64,000 bases of DNA from Hymenobacter sp. HSC-4F20 (GTDB lineage Bacteria > Bacteroidota > Bacteroidia > Cytophagales > Hymenobacteraceae), in assembly GCF_019599275.1 (NCBI RefSeq), contig NZ_JAHZTD010000003.1, positions 124,001 to 188,000 on the forward strand. Direction: 5' to 3'. The translations under genes and the position numbers were made by a program. The notes under the pieces are model-generated. The model ran no database searches, was not told the DNA's origin, and was given only the letters and a program-made list of their open reading frames with translations. Positions 25,763-34,656 of this stretch are shown in pieces (within the stretch, counting starts at the first letter, position 1; each line of letters opens with the position of its first letter).

Positions 25763-25814
25763 CTGCCACTGCCGTCGGGGGAAGTAAAACTACAGTCTGC
25801 CGGATAAACCAGCG

Positions 25815-27494
25815 TTATTTTTTGACGACTGGCTTCCGAGCCGACGGAGCCGCTTTTTTCTTGGCCGGGGCCGCGGGCCGGGTAGTTTTTGATTTCTTGG
25901 GAGTCGCTTTTTTCTTGGGCTTGGCGGGCAAAGCGAAGTGTTTGCCTAACGTTTGGCGACGGGTTGGGCGTTCCGTGGGCCGCCACCGAAAGTCCTTCAG
26001 TTTGGCATCTTCAGGCTGTAGCTCATTGGGCGGAATAAAGCTGGCTTCGGGGTTGGTAAGAAAGGAAATCGTCTGGAGCTTACTATCTGCAAAGCGCAGG
26101 GCCATAGTAGCCGAGAGGCTCTTGTTGACCCCTGACACGGCCGTGTCGCCCTCAAGAGCATAGTAGAGGCTCTCGGCGTTGCCAAGCACGTCAATTTTTT
26201 TTATGGCCTTCTCGCCGAAGTAGGCTACCATGTAGCGTCCTTTCACCTGGTTGAAGTTCAGCAGCGTATCCTGCCCAATGCTGAAGGCGTGGCCGTAGAG
26301 GCGCATCTGGTCGATTTTGCCCCGCCGCTGCTGAATCTGCATGGAGTCGGCAGTAAGTTGGTTTTTCTGGTTCCAGAGTACCGGATCGTGGCTGAGGTAG
26401 ATGATGGAATCCTGCCGGTCGTAGGTCAGCGAGTCGCAGCGGCCCTGCAAGTCGGCGCGGAAGATGCCTACTTTACGGTAAGCGTAAATAACGCCGGCCT
26501 TATTCTGGGGCGGGCGGCCCTCCAGGCTCACCAGCGTATCGGCGGTGAGGTAGAGCGTATCCCGGTCGGAGATGTTGCGCATCACGGGGCGGCTGCCGTA
26601 CACCTTGGCTCGGCCCTGGGCCCGCCAGTAGCGGCCCACGTCGCCCCGGATTTCGATGTTATCTTTCTTCGAGGTCATCGAGACGTGGCCGGTGGCTACG
26701 CCGTACTGTCGGGCTTCGTCGTAGAACAGCTTGTCGCCGCCGAGCAGGTAGTTGGGCGTCTCGATCTTAGCGTTGCGGGCGAAGTTGGACACCTTGGTGA
26801 TGGTGTTGTAGGTGCCGTTTTCAGCGTAGAGGTTGCCTTGCTTGCCCCGGATGCGGGTAGGCCCAAAGAAGTAGGCAATTTTGCTGACCGTGTTGTACTG
26901 GAGCGTATCGGTGTCGATGTTGTTTTCCTTGGTCACCAGCTTCACGTTACGCTTGAAGCTGAACACCTTGCTCTGGGTGTTGTAGTAGCCGAACTGGCTG
27001 TCGAGGGTGTTCTCCGGGTCCTGCAGGTGCCCGCCGGTGCTGTAGTACGCCAGGTTCTGGTTCAGGTCGTAGTCGAGCAGCTGGGTAGTCAGGGTCATAC
27101 GCGGGTCGCGCATGGTCACGTTGCCGGTCATGCGGGCCTTGCGGGTGTCGCCATCGTAGGTGCCCCGGTCGCCGGTAATCGTGATGGTATCGTTCTGGAT
27201 GATGCGCACATTGCTGAACGCTTCCAGCGCATTGCGGTCCACGTACTGATAGGCCGAGTCGCAGTAGAGCAGCGTGGTACCTTGCCGGAAGCTCACGTTG
27301 CCCAGCACCTTCCGGATTTCTACCCCGTTGAACGTACCTCCTACCAATCGACCAGCCCCGGGAAGCAGTTCAATGCGCTGCCCTTGCGGCGGGGTAGCAG
27401 GGGTAGCAGGACGAGCGGCCGGACGTTGCTGGGCCCAGGTGAGGGTAGGCAGCAGCAGGAGCAGGAAGAGAAAAAGAGGCTTCGGGAACGACAT
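25815..27494 (-). CDS. OstA-like/LptA-family outer-membrane biogenesis protein
   Basis: A 559-residue exported protein with signal peptide (FLFLLLLLPTLTWAQ). It consists of repeated OstA/LptA beta-jellyroll strands, for example GNVSFRQGTTLLYCDSAY, GDRGTYDGDTRKARMTGNV and GRYMVAYFGEKAIKKIDVLG. The domain carries lipopolysaccharide across the periplasm in other bacteria; in Bacteroidota this long single gene upstream of bamD is usual. The last 45 or so residues are a Lys/Pro/Ala-rich tail (KPKKKATPKKSK), probably disordered. A -7-like TACCTTTG lies just upstream of the start. Confidence 0.85.
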   Translation of the reverse strand: MSFPKPLFLFLLLLLPTLTWAQQRPAARPATPATPPQGQRIELLPGAGRLVGGTFNGVEIRKVLGNVSFRQGTTLLYCDSAYQYVDRNALEAFSNVRIIQNDTITITGDRGTYDGDTRKARMTGNVTMRDPRMTLTTQLLDYDLNQNLAYYSTGGHLQDPENTLDSQFGYYNTQSKVFSFKRNVKLVTKENNIDTDTLQYNTVSKIAYFFGPTRIRGKQGNLYAENGTYNTITKVSNFARNAKIETPNYLLGGDKLFYDEARQYGVATGHVSMTSKKDNIEIRGDVGRYWRAQGRAKVYGSRPVMRNISDRDTLYLTADTLVSLEGRPPQNKAGVIYAYRKVGIFRADLQGRCDSLTYDRQDSIIYLSHDPVLWNQKNQLTADSMQIQQRRGKIDQMRLYGHAFSIGQDTLLNFNQVKGRYMVAYFGEKAIKKIDVLGNAESLYYALEGDTAVSGVNKSLSATMALRFADSKLQTISFLTNPEASFIPPNELQPEDAKLKDFRWRPTERPTRRQTLGKHFALPAKPKKKATPKKSKTTRPAAPAKKKAAPSARKPVVKK

Positions 27495-27501
27495 TTAACT
27501 G

Positions 27502-27509
27502 CAAAGGTA
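27502..27509 (-). promoter_or_regulatory. -7 element TACCTTTG upstream of the OstA-like gene
   Basis: TACCTTTG on the minus strand lies 7 bases before the start codon at 27494, the same arrangement as at bamD. No well-placed TTG was seen about 19 bases upstream. Confidence 0.4.
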
Positions 27510-27650
27510 CAGAAGGGCCGTTGCTAACGGTTTTCTTTGTGGAATAGTACAGATGTTCCGTTTACACCGAACAGCTAGCTCCCCCCAGATGATTCTGCGC
27601 ATCAAGCGACGTGGGCAGGAAGTGGTTGATCAATCGTTGTCTACAGTAAA

Positions 27651-27745
27651 CGTCATTCCGAGGGTAGTTGAGGAAACTCGCGTGCTGATGCGGCAAGACC
27701 AACTCAACGGTCCGAGCGAGATGCCTCGACAAACTCGACATGACG
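27651..27745. repeat. Dispersed hairpin repeat (gtcat...atgac type), copy 1
   Basis: The ends of this 95-bp piece are imperfect inverted repeats of about 30 bases, beginning cgtcattccgag and ending ctcgacatgacg. It lies in the 349-bp gap between the OstA-like gene and tilS. Apart from it the gap holds only a small hairpin (cctcctttttaaggagg) near 27787 and nothing coding that I can support. Confidence 0.6.
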
Positions 27746-27843
27746 GGCTGAAGGATTGTTCCCTCGCCGTCAACCACCCCCTACCCCTCCTTTTTAAGGA
27801 GGGCAGCTAGTTCTAGCCGTAAATTCTAGTTTTCTCCTACCCC

Positions 27844-29172
27844 ATGCTCGACCGGATTCAAGCCTACATACAAGAACACGCTCTTTTCTCCCCTACCGAT
27901 ACGCTGCTGGTGGCCGTCAGCGGCGGCCTTGACTCCGTGGTGCTGGCCCACGTGCTGCACAAGCTGAAGGTGGAGTTTGCCGTGGCCCACTGCCACTTCG
28001 GGCTGCGGGCCGAGGAAGCCGACGCCGACGAGCAGTTCGTGCGCAAGCTGGCGGGGCAGTACGAGGCGCCCTACTTCGTGGAGTTTTTCCAGACCAAGAA
28101 GTTTGCCGAGCAGGAAGGCGTATCGACCCAAATGGCGGCCCGCGCCCTGCGTTACGAGTGGTTTGAGCGCATCCGCCAGACCCAAGGCCTCGACTACATT
28201 GCCACGGCCCACCACCAGCGCGACACGGCCGAAACCATGCTGCTCAACCTCACCCACGGCACCGGGCTGGCGGGCCTGCACGGCATCCGGCCCAAAACCG
28301 GCCACCTGGTGCGCCCCCTGCTGGCCGTAAGCAAGCCCGACCTCTACGACTACGTGGTGGAGAACCGCCTGATCTGGCGCGAAGATGCCTCCAACGACTC
28401 GCCGGTGTACCAGCGCAACCGCCTGCGCCTGGAGGTACTACCCGTGCTGCGCGACATCAACCCCTCCCTCGACCAGACCCTGAGCATTACCGCCGAGCGG
28501 GTGGGCGGGGCCGAGGAAATTGTGCGCCGCTACGTGGAAGAAACCGCCGCCCAGGCCCAACGCCAGGAGCCCGAGGCTACCTACCTCGACATCCGGCTGC
28601 TGCAGAAAACGGCCGCTACCACCGTAGTGCTACACGAGCTGCTCCGGCCCTTTGGCTTCTCCTACCTAGTAGTAAAAGACATTGTGCAGAGCTTCGGGGC
28701 CGAGTCGGGCCGCCGGTTTGAGTCGCCGACGCACCTGCTGGTCAAGGACCGGGAGCAACTGGTGATTACCCCGCGCAACCTCCAGAAGTTTGGCACCCAC
28801 CAGCTGCAGGCCGGCCAGGAAGCGCTAAAAATTGATGGCCTGCACCTGCGCACCGAGCTGCGGGAAGTAACCGAGGGCTTCGAGGTGCCAAGAGGCAAGG
28901 CAGTGGCCGCCCTGGATGCCGACGCCCTGAAGTTTCCGCTCACGGTGCGCACCTGGCAGGAAGGCGACTGGTTTATGCCCATCGGGATGAAGGGCAAGAA
29001 AAAGCTTTCCGACTTCCTCATCGACCAGAAAGTGCCCCTCAACCTCAAAGACAACGTGCAGGTGCTGGTTTCCGCCGACGGCAAAATCGCCTGGGTTATC
29101 GGCTTCCGCCCCGACGACCGGTTTAAGGTGACCGAGGAAACCGAGCGGGTGCTGGTGGTGAAGCGAATGTAA
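27844..29172 (+). CDS. tilS: tRNA(Ile)-lysidine synthetase TilS
   Basis: A 442-residue enzyme that attaches lysine to C34 of the CAU-anticodon isoleucine tRNA. The PP-loop SGGLDS is at residues 26-31. FGLRAEEADADEQFV, then TAHHQRDTAETMLLNLTHGT and RPLLAVSK are further catalytic-domain motifs. The C-terminal TilS domain is present, with WQEGDWFMPIGMKGKKKLSD (about residues 375-395). It lies in the plus direction, divergent from the OstA-bamD block. Confidence 0.95.
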   Translation: MLDRIQAYIQEHALFSPTDTLLVAVSGGLDSVVLAHVLHKLKVEFAVAHCHFGLRAEEADADEQFVRKLAGQYEAPYFVEFFQTKKFAEQEGVSTQMAARALRYEWFERIRQTQGLDYIATAHHQRDTAETMLLNLTHGTGLAGLHGIRPKTGHLVRPLLAVSKPDLYDYVVENRLIWREDASNDSPVYQRNRLRLEVLPVLRDINPSLDQTLSITAERVGGAEEIVRRYVEETAAQAQRQEPEATYLDIRLLQKTAATTVVLHELLRPFGFSYLVVKDIVQSFGAESGRRFESPTHLLVKDREQLVITPRNLQKFGTHQLQAGQEALKIDGLHLRTELREVTEGFEVPRGKAVAALDADALKFPLTVRTWQEGDWFMPIGMKGKKKLSDFLIDQKVPLNLKDNVQVLVSADGKIAWVIGFRPDDRFKVTEETERVLVVKRM

Positions 29173-29276
29173 TGGGCAGGATTTTTACGATGTCGCAAAA
29201 CGGCCTACTTTGTCCTTAATTGCACTACTCAATGGTACTTATTTGGGGAGTTATTTCATCTAACCCTTATAGTATC

Positions 29277-29547
29277 ATGAAAAAATTTCTAGTAGTGGCC
29301 GCCCTGCTGGGTGGTGTATCGTTCAGCAGCGTGGCGGCTGCAAAAGCACCAAAGGCGAATATCATGCGAAAGGCAAGTATTCGCAGCACACATGCACTGA
29401 AGAAATTAGTAGTCGAAGGTTGTGGATGGGTGAGTGAGTTTTAGTATCGGCTGCGGCGAAGAAGATTTTCTTGGACATATATATGCCTGTAGCGTAGTCG
29501 ACGTTCTTGATTCTAAAATTAGACTTCAAGAGGAGTTTTGCAATTAA
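29277..29547 (+). pseudogene. Small Cys-containing secreted protein, probably frameshifted
   Basis: The frame from ATG 29277 encodes a signal peptide (KKFLVVAALLGGVSFSSVAA) and stops at 29444 after GCGWVSEF. Just before that stop is a run TTTT (about 29438-29441). Removing one T continues the frame as SIGCGEEDFLGHIYACS and on through VVDVLDSKIRLQEEFCN to TAA at 29545-29547, giving about 89 residues with evenly spaced Cys. The restored stop falls right at the start of the palindrome, as expected of a gene end. I do not recognise the family. It may be a true pseudogene or a sequencing slip, or the 55-residue form may be real. Confidence 0.5.
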
Positions 29548-29608
29548 TAATCTTTTAGCAAAAGACCGCACTCATATGAGTGCGGTCTTTTGCTAAAAGA
29601 TTATTAAT
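29543..29608. terminator. 66-bp perfect palindrome, probable bidirectional terminator
   Basis: Bases 29543-29575 and 29576-29608 are exact reverse complements (33 bp each) with no spacer. The outer part is AT-rich and the middle has gaccgcactcatatgagtgc. It directly follows the small secreted gene and precedes the GLPGLI gene. Its length is far beyond that of a normal terminator. Confidence 0.7.
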
Positions 29609-29641
29609 AATTAAAATTTTAAACTTCTTTATATTTTTTCA

Positions 29642-30496
29642 ATGAGACTTATATTCCTTTCCTCCCTCGTACTTTTTTCAATTCTAATTACTATAGGAAG
29701 ATCAGCGGATTTACCCTCCTCATCCGTTAAAATTATTTGTTTATATCGCATGACTAGCAGACCAGATTCTACCTCTAAGACAACATGAGAGGAACTTACT
29801 CAACTAGCTATTTCGGATAGCTTATCAGAGTTTAGAAGCATCCTTCGATATAAGTCCGACTCATTAATTAGTAAATATCAGCATGTTGATTTAAATTCCC
29901 CTGCCTTCCATGAAGGAATGAACGAAATAACAAACTTACCTAAGTATAAGTTTGATGGTGTCATTATAAAAAACTTAAAAGTAAATAATTGCTTTTATTA
30001 CGGAGTTGTTGGCAAATTCTTATACAAATATCAGGAATACGATTACCCATTGAAGTGGCAGCTATCTTCCGACACTGCAACCATCAATAGCTACAAATGT
30101 CAGCGGGCTTCTACCAGCCTGGGCGGTCGACGGTACGATGTTTGGTTTACTCGACAGCTTCCATTTAGCAACGGGCCGTATAAGTTTGGCGGATTACCTG
30201 GCCTAATCGTGCTGGCAACCGATAAGACCAATAGTTACCGCTTCGAACTCACGCGCGTGTATAAGCCCGCCAAAGAATACTACATTACGCCTCCCGACAA
30301 GGTAGTAATGCCAAGTAAACCCGCTATCACTACAACCAAAGAAAAATATTACACGAGCTACTTCACCGCTAAAAATAATTTTATAGAAAACTCTATCAAT
30401 AGCGGAATGATCCGGTTTGATAATGAAGACGAAGTTCGCCGGAGTTACCAGGAAAAGTTGAAGCACCGTAATAATCCTATAGAACTCAAATATTAA
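29642..30496 (+). pseudogene. GLPGLI family protein interrupted by in-frame TGA
   Basis: Read through, this is a 284-codon gene with a signal peptide (RLIFLSSLVLFSILITIG). TGA at 29786-29788 (codon 49) interrupts it after RPDSTSKTT; EELTQLAISDSLSEF follows in the same frame, which is the usual continuation of the family (YxxxxxPDST ... EE ... SxF). The family motif GGLPGLI is at about codon 183, preceded by GPYKF. All the rest is intact to TAA at 30496. GLPGLI proteins are secreted Bacteroidota proteins of unknown role, commonly paired with a TonB-receptor-like gene, as here. The nearest ATG after the stop would lose the signal peptide. Confidence 0.82.
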
Positions 30497-30595
30497 TATA
30501 CTAAAAAATAAGGTACACTTTACACGAACATCTTAAACGTAAAGACACGAATTTACAATCATCTAGAATACAATTTATCCTTATTCATATCTTCC

Positions 30596-33265
30596 ATGAA
30601 AGAAGGACACCAAATATTTTTATGGGTTTGCCTTCTTTGGATCGCAATAGGACACTGCCGGGCCCAAACCACTCTTACCGGCACCATCACCGACACCCAG
30701 CGCCAGCCTATTCCGGGGACGCTGGTGGAAGTGCAGCCCCTACCCGCCCTCGACGAATCGGCGGTGGCAGTAACGGATGAGGCCGGCCGCTTCACGGTGC
30801 GCCTCGCCTTTACCGCCGATTCGGTGCTGCTGAGTGCCCGCAGCCTCAGCTTTCGGGAGCAGACGCGACGGTTGCGCAATCAGTCGCAGGCCGTTGCGTT
30901 GGCCCTGCCGGCCAGCACTACCGCCCTCAAGGAAGTGACCATTAAGGCCCCGCCCATCCGGCGCGAGGGCGACACGCTCAGCTACCGCGTGTCGGCGTTT
31001 ACCGAGCAGAAGGACCGGGTAATTGCCGACGTGCTCCGGAAGCTGCCGGGCGTGGAGGTGGAGGCCGACGGGCGCATTCTGTACGAGGGCCGGCCCATTC
31101 AGAAGTTCTACATCAACGGGGCCGATTTGCTGGAGAGCCGCTACAGCCAGGCCAGTAACAACCTGCCCGCCGATGCCGTGCAGGACGTGCAGGTACTCAA
31201 GCGCCATCAGCCCATTGCGGCCCTGCGCGGGGTGCAGAACACGGAGCAGGCCTCCCTGAACATCAGCCTGAAAAAGAAGGTGACGGCCACCGGGCAGGCC
31301 CGTCTGGGGCTGGGCACGGCCCCGCTGCTGTGGCAGGCCAACCTCTCGCCCATGCTGTTTACGCCCCAACAGCAGCTGCTGGATACCTACCAGACCAACA
31401 ACACCGGCCAGGACGTAGCCGCCGAGCTGAAGCCTCTGGGTCTTGACGACCTGCAGCAGCTGCGGGAGCCGGGCCTGCGTAAACCCGAGCTGACGGGCAT
31501 TCAGGACCTGGGGGTGCCCCCGCTGCCGGCCAGCCGGTGGCTGCTGAACCGGGTGCATCTGCTGAGCGCCAATCATCTGGTGCCCTTCAGCAAGGAGGCC
31601 CAGTTCCGCCTCAACGCCTCCTACCTCACCGATGAGCAGACGCGCACCGGCTCTACCCGCACCCGCTACACCCTACCCGACGGCCGCGCCATCATGCTCC
31701 GCGAAGCCAAGCGCAACGTGCTACGGCCGCGTCAGCTCACCACTGATCTGGCCTACATCCGCAACGTAAAGCAGTACTACCTCAAGAATACGCTCAGCTT
31801 CACGCGCGCCTGGGACGAGCAAACCGGCCTGCTCACGCGCGATACCGGCGCCGAAGTCCTACGCCAGCAGGCCCGCAACCCGTTTACCAGTCTCAGCAAC
31901 CGCCTGGCCCTGGTGCGGCCGGCCGGCGCGGGGCGCATGGTGCAGGTAAGCTCCGTCCTGACCCTGGCCGGCAGTCCGCAGCGGCTGCTGGTAGCACCGG
32001 GGCCGCTGCCGGAGGTGCTGGCAGGTGGGCAGCCCTACCCCCAGGCCGTGCAGGAGGCCCGGCAGCGCAGCTTCTACACCAGCAACTCGGCGGCCCTGCT
32101 CTGGGGGCGGGGGCACTGGCACTACACGGCCGCCGCCGGCTTCATGCAGGAAACCCAGGGGCTGACTTCGGACCTAAGCCGACGACCAACGACTGAGGCG
32201 CCTACCCCCGATACGCTGCGCAACCACCTGCGCGCCTACCAGGCCCGCTACTACCTGCGCCCGGCCCTGGAATACAAAACGGCCCGGTGGCAGTTGGAGG
32301 CCGAAGCCCCCCTAAGCTACCGCACCCTCCGGGCCACCGACGCGCCCCTGGCCGCCGCCCAGCACCGCCGCTGGCTCACGCTGGAGCCGCAGGTAGCGGG
32401 GCGCTACGAGCTGAACGGGCTGTGGAACGCCCGGGCCGGCGCCGAGCTGACCAACCAGCCCGGCAGCCCGGAGCAGCTGTACTACGGCTACCTGCTGCGC
32501 GATTACCGCACCCTGCAGCGCAACGCAGCCCCCCTCACCCAGGAGCGGGCATTCAGCTCGCGCCTGGGGCTGCACTATGAAAATCCCTTGACCTCGTGGT
32601 TGTATCAGGCCACCTATAGTTTCAGCAGCAGCACTCGCAACCAGCTGCTGCGCAACCTGGTTCGCTCTGATGGCACCCTGACCACCGTGGCCGTGGCCCA
32701 ACGCGCCACGGCCCCCCGGCACACCCTGGCCGCCCAGGCCAGCAAGTTCATCAGCCCCTGGAAAACTACCCTGGCGCTGCAGCTCAGCGGCACGACCAGC
32801 CGCCAGCCTCTGCTCCTGAATGCTACCCCCACCACCACCCGCAACCAGTCGGGCACGGTGCGGGCGCGGGTCAACGCGGCGGCTTTCAGGTGGGGCAGCC
32901 TGGAGTACACGGGCCTGCTTACGGTACTGCGCAACCGGGTAGGCAGGGCCGCCCAGCCCGCCACGCGCCTGCAGGAGCACCGCGCTACCCTAGCCCTCTA
33001 CCCCACCGAGCGGCACCAGTTGCTCCTCACCACCGAGTACTATCAGAACACCGGTGCTGGAACCACCGTCCGCACGTTTTTTGCCGATGCCAGCTACCGC
33101 TACACCTTGCCCACAGCCCGCAAGCTGGATGTAGAGCTGAAAGCCAGTAACCTACTCAACAGCCGGGCCTACCAGTACGCCTTCGTGTACGATTTCGTGC
33201 TGGTGCAGAACGAGTATGCATTGCGGCCCCGGCAGCTGCTGGCTTCGGTGCGGGCTTCTTTTTAG
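30596..33265 (+). CDS. TonB-dependent-receptor-like outer-membrane protein with carboxypeptidase-regulatory-like domain
   Basis: An 889-residue outer-membrane protein. After the signal peptide (ending near GHCRAQ) comes a carboxypeptidase-regulatory-like domain (TTLTGTITDTQRQPIPGTLV) to about residue 105. A plug-like segment follows (GDTLSYRVSAF, VLRKLPGVEVEADGRI, FYINGADLL). From about residue 230 it is a large beta-barrel with aromatic strand ends, closing with RQLLASVRASF. This is the standard partner of GLPGLI proteins. It lies 99 bp after the broken GLPGLI gene. The substrate is unknown. The gene is GC-rich unlike its AT-rich upstream neighbour. Confidence 0.85.
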   Translation: MKEGHQIFLWVCLLWIAIGHCRAQTTLTGTITDTQRQPIPGTLVEVQPLPALDESAVAVTDEAGRFTVRLAFTADSVLLSARSLSFREQTRRLRNQSQAVALALPASTTALKEVTIKAPPIRREGDTLSYRVSAFTEQKDRVIADVLRKLPGVEVEADGRILYEGRPIQKFYINGADLLESRYSQASNNLPADAVQDVQVLKRHQPIAALRGVQNTEQASLNISLKKKVTATGQARLGLGTAPLLWQANLSPMLFTPQQQLLDTYQTNNTGQDVAAELKPLGLDDLQQLREPGLRKPELTGIQDLGVPPLPASRWLLNRVHLLSANHLVPFSKEAQFRLNASYLTDEQTRTGSTRTRYTLPDGRAIMLREAKRNVLRPRQLTTDLAYIRNVKQYYLKNTLSFTRAWDEQTGLLTRDTGAEVLRQQARNPFTSLSNRLALVRPAGAGRMVQVSSVLTLAGSPQRLLVAPGPLPEVLAGGQPYPQAVQEARQRSFYTSNSAALLWGRGHWHYTAAAGFMQETQGLTSDLSRRPTTEAPTPDTLRNHLRAYQARYYLRPALEYKTARWQLEAEAPLSYRTLRATDAPLAAAQHRRWLTLEPQVAGRYELNGLWNARAGAELTNQPGSPEQLYYGYLLRDYRTLQRNAAPLTQERAFSSRLGLHYENPLTSWLYQATYSFSSSTRNQLLRNLVRSDGTLTTVAVAQRATAPRHTLAAQASKFISPWKTTLALQLSGTTSRQPLLLNATPTTTRNQSGTVRARVNAAAFRWGSLEYTGLLTVLRNRVGRAAQPATRLQEHRATLALYPTERHQLLLTTEYYQNTGAGTTVRTFFADASYRYTLPTARKLDVELKASNLLNSRAYQYAFVYDFVLVQNEYALRPRQLLASVRASF

Positions 33266-33295
33266 GCTCTGTGGAAAGTGAAGAAAGCAACAACG

Positions 33296-33388
33296 GTCAT
33301 GTTGAGCCGGGTGAGGAATCTGGCGGGCTGATGTTGCTATAGTAATCCAACGATTTGAGCGAGATTCCTCGACCAGCTCGGCCATGAC
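33296..33388. repeat. Dispersed hairpin repeat (gtcat...atgac type), copy 2
   Basis: A 93-bp piece with imperfect inverted ends of about 30 bases (gtcatgttgag to ctcggccatgac), including matching gaggaatct and agattcctc. It has the same layout as 27651-27745. It occupies the first part of the 372-bp gap before mdh; the rest of the gap holds the mdh promoter and nothing else recognised. Confidence 0.6.
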
Positions 33389-33570
33389 GGACTTTCATCC
33401 TACGCGCTGTACGACCTTACCGCAAACGCAGAAACACTACCCGGTTTACACCATTACTATAAGCGGGTCGCAGACCTGATGCAGGGCCTACCCCCTGCTA
33501 TGAAGCGCAACCTTCCGCCTAGCGGGCGAGGCAGTTGCCGGGGCACGGTGCAGTTTTGTGGGGCCAGGGG

Positions 33571-33599
33571 TTGCCGGAACTGGTTTTCGGTTAGCTTTA
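33571..33599 (+). promoter_or_regulatory. Probable mdh promoter (TTG-N18-TAGCTTTA)
   Basis: TTG at 33571-33573 is followed after 18 bases by TAGCTTTA, one base off the TAnnTTTG element. It lies 38 bases before the mdh start codon. Confidence 0.45.
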
Positions 33600-33637
33600 C
33601 AGCCTCATCCCTTCGTTCACACCCAATTCCTCACCCA

Positions 33638-34579
33638 ATGAAAGTTACCGTAGTTGGAGCCGGCAACGTGGGCGCAACCTGCGCCGATGTACTGGCCACC
33701 CGCGAAATTGCCAACGAAATTGTGCTGGTTGACATCAAGGAAGGTTTCGCCGAAGGCAAAGCCCTCGACATCTGGCAGAAAGCGCCCATCATCGGCTACG
33801 ACTCCCGCACCGTAGGCGTAACCGGCGACTATAGCCGCACCGCCGGCTCCGACGTGGTAGTAATTACCTCGGGCCTGCCCCGCAAGCCCGGCATGAGCCG
33901 CGACGACCTGATTTCGACCAACGCCGGCATCGTGAAAACGGTAACCGAGCAGGTAGTAAAATACTCGCCCAACGCCATCATCATTGTGGTGAGCAACCCG
34001 CTGGACGTGATGACCTACCAGGCCCACCTCACTTCGGGCCTGCCCCGCGAGAAGGTGTTTGGCATGGCCGGCATCCTGGATACGGCCCGCTACCGGGCCT
34101 TCCTGGCCGAAGCCCTCAATGTAAGCCCCAAGGACATTCAGGCCGTGCTCATGGGCGGCCACGGCGACACGATGGTGCCCCTCCCCCGCTACACCACGGT
34201 AGGCGGCATCCCGGTAACGGAATTGATTGGCAAGGAAGAGCTGGACGCCATTGTACAGCGCACAGCTGTAGGTGGAGGTGAGCTGGTGAAGCTGATGGGT
34301 ACCTCGGCCTGGTATGCGCCCGGTGCTGCCGCAGCTCAGATGGTAGAAGCTATTGTGCGCGACCAGCGCCGCGTGTTCCCCGTGTGCATTGAGCTGCAGG
34401 GCGAGTACGGCATCAACGGCGTGTACCTGGGTGCTCCGGTTATTCTGGGCCGCAACGGCATTGAAAAGGTGATTGAACTGCAACTCAACGACGAGGAACT
34501 GGCGCTGCTGGAAACCTCGCGCGGCCACGTGAAAGAGGTAATGGACGCCCTTGATAACATGGGCAAGGCTTCGGCCTAG
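33638..34579 (+). CDS. mdh: Malate dehydrogenase
   Basis: A 313-residue NAD-dependent enzyme interconverting malate and oxaloacetate in the citric acid cycle, of the LDH-like bacterial type. The nucleotide site is VVGAGNVGATCA at the N-terminus. Substrate residues are visible in SGLPRKPGMSRDDL (the MDH loop Arg) and VVSNPLDVMTY, then AGILDTARYR and the catalytic His in MGGHGDTMVPLPRY. The ATG at 33638 gives the family N-terminus MKVTVVGAGN; the frame is open to 33479. A near-consensus promoter and a strong terminator flank it. Confidence 0.96.
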   Translation: MKVTVVGAGNVGATCADVLATREIANEIVLVDIKEGFAEGKALDIWQKAPIIGYDSRTVGVTGDYSRTAGSDVVVITSGLPRKPGMSRDDLISTNAGIVKTVTEQVVKYSPNAIIIVVSNPLDVMTYQAHLTSGLPREKVFGMAGILDTARYRAFLAEALNVSPKDIQAVLMGGHGDTMVPLPRYTTVGGIPVTELIGKEELDAIVQRTAVGGGELVKLMGTSAWYAPGAAAAQMVEAIVRDQRRVFPVCIELQGEYGINGVYLGAPVILGRNGIEKVIELQLNDEELALLETSRGHVKEVMDALDNMGKASA

Positions 34580-34596
34580 TTTCTCCCGCTTCTGGC

Positions 34597-34645
34597 GCCA
34601 ACACAAAGGCCTTACTACCGGTGGTAGTAAGGCCTTTGTGTTGGC
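34597..34645. terminator. Strong bidirectional terminator after mdh
   Basis: A 23-bp perfect stem (34597-34619 with 34623-34645) with a 3-base loop, followed by a T-rich stretch. It lies between the convergent ends of mdh and the DUF4468 gene. Confidence 0.9.
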
Positions 34646-34656
34646 GTTTTGTTTAT

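Noticed and set aside
26289..27527. Long plus-strand frame (412 codons) opposite the OstA-like gene
   Set aside because: It is a GC-driven shadow: the minus frame has a signal peptide and a clear domain, while this one has only low-complexity Val/Ala/Gly.
29460..29541. Separate short gene between the small secreted gene and the palindrome
   Set aside because: This stretch is better read as the continuation of the frameshifted gene; no independent start codon with a plausible product is seen.
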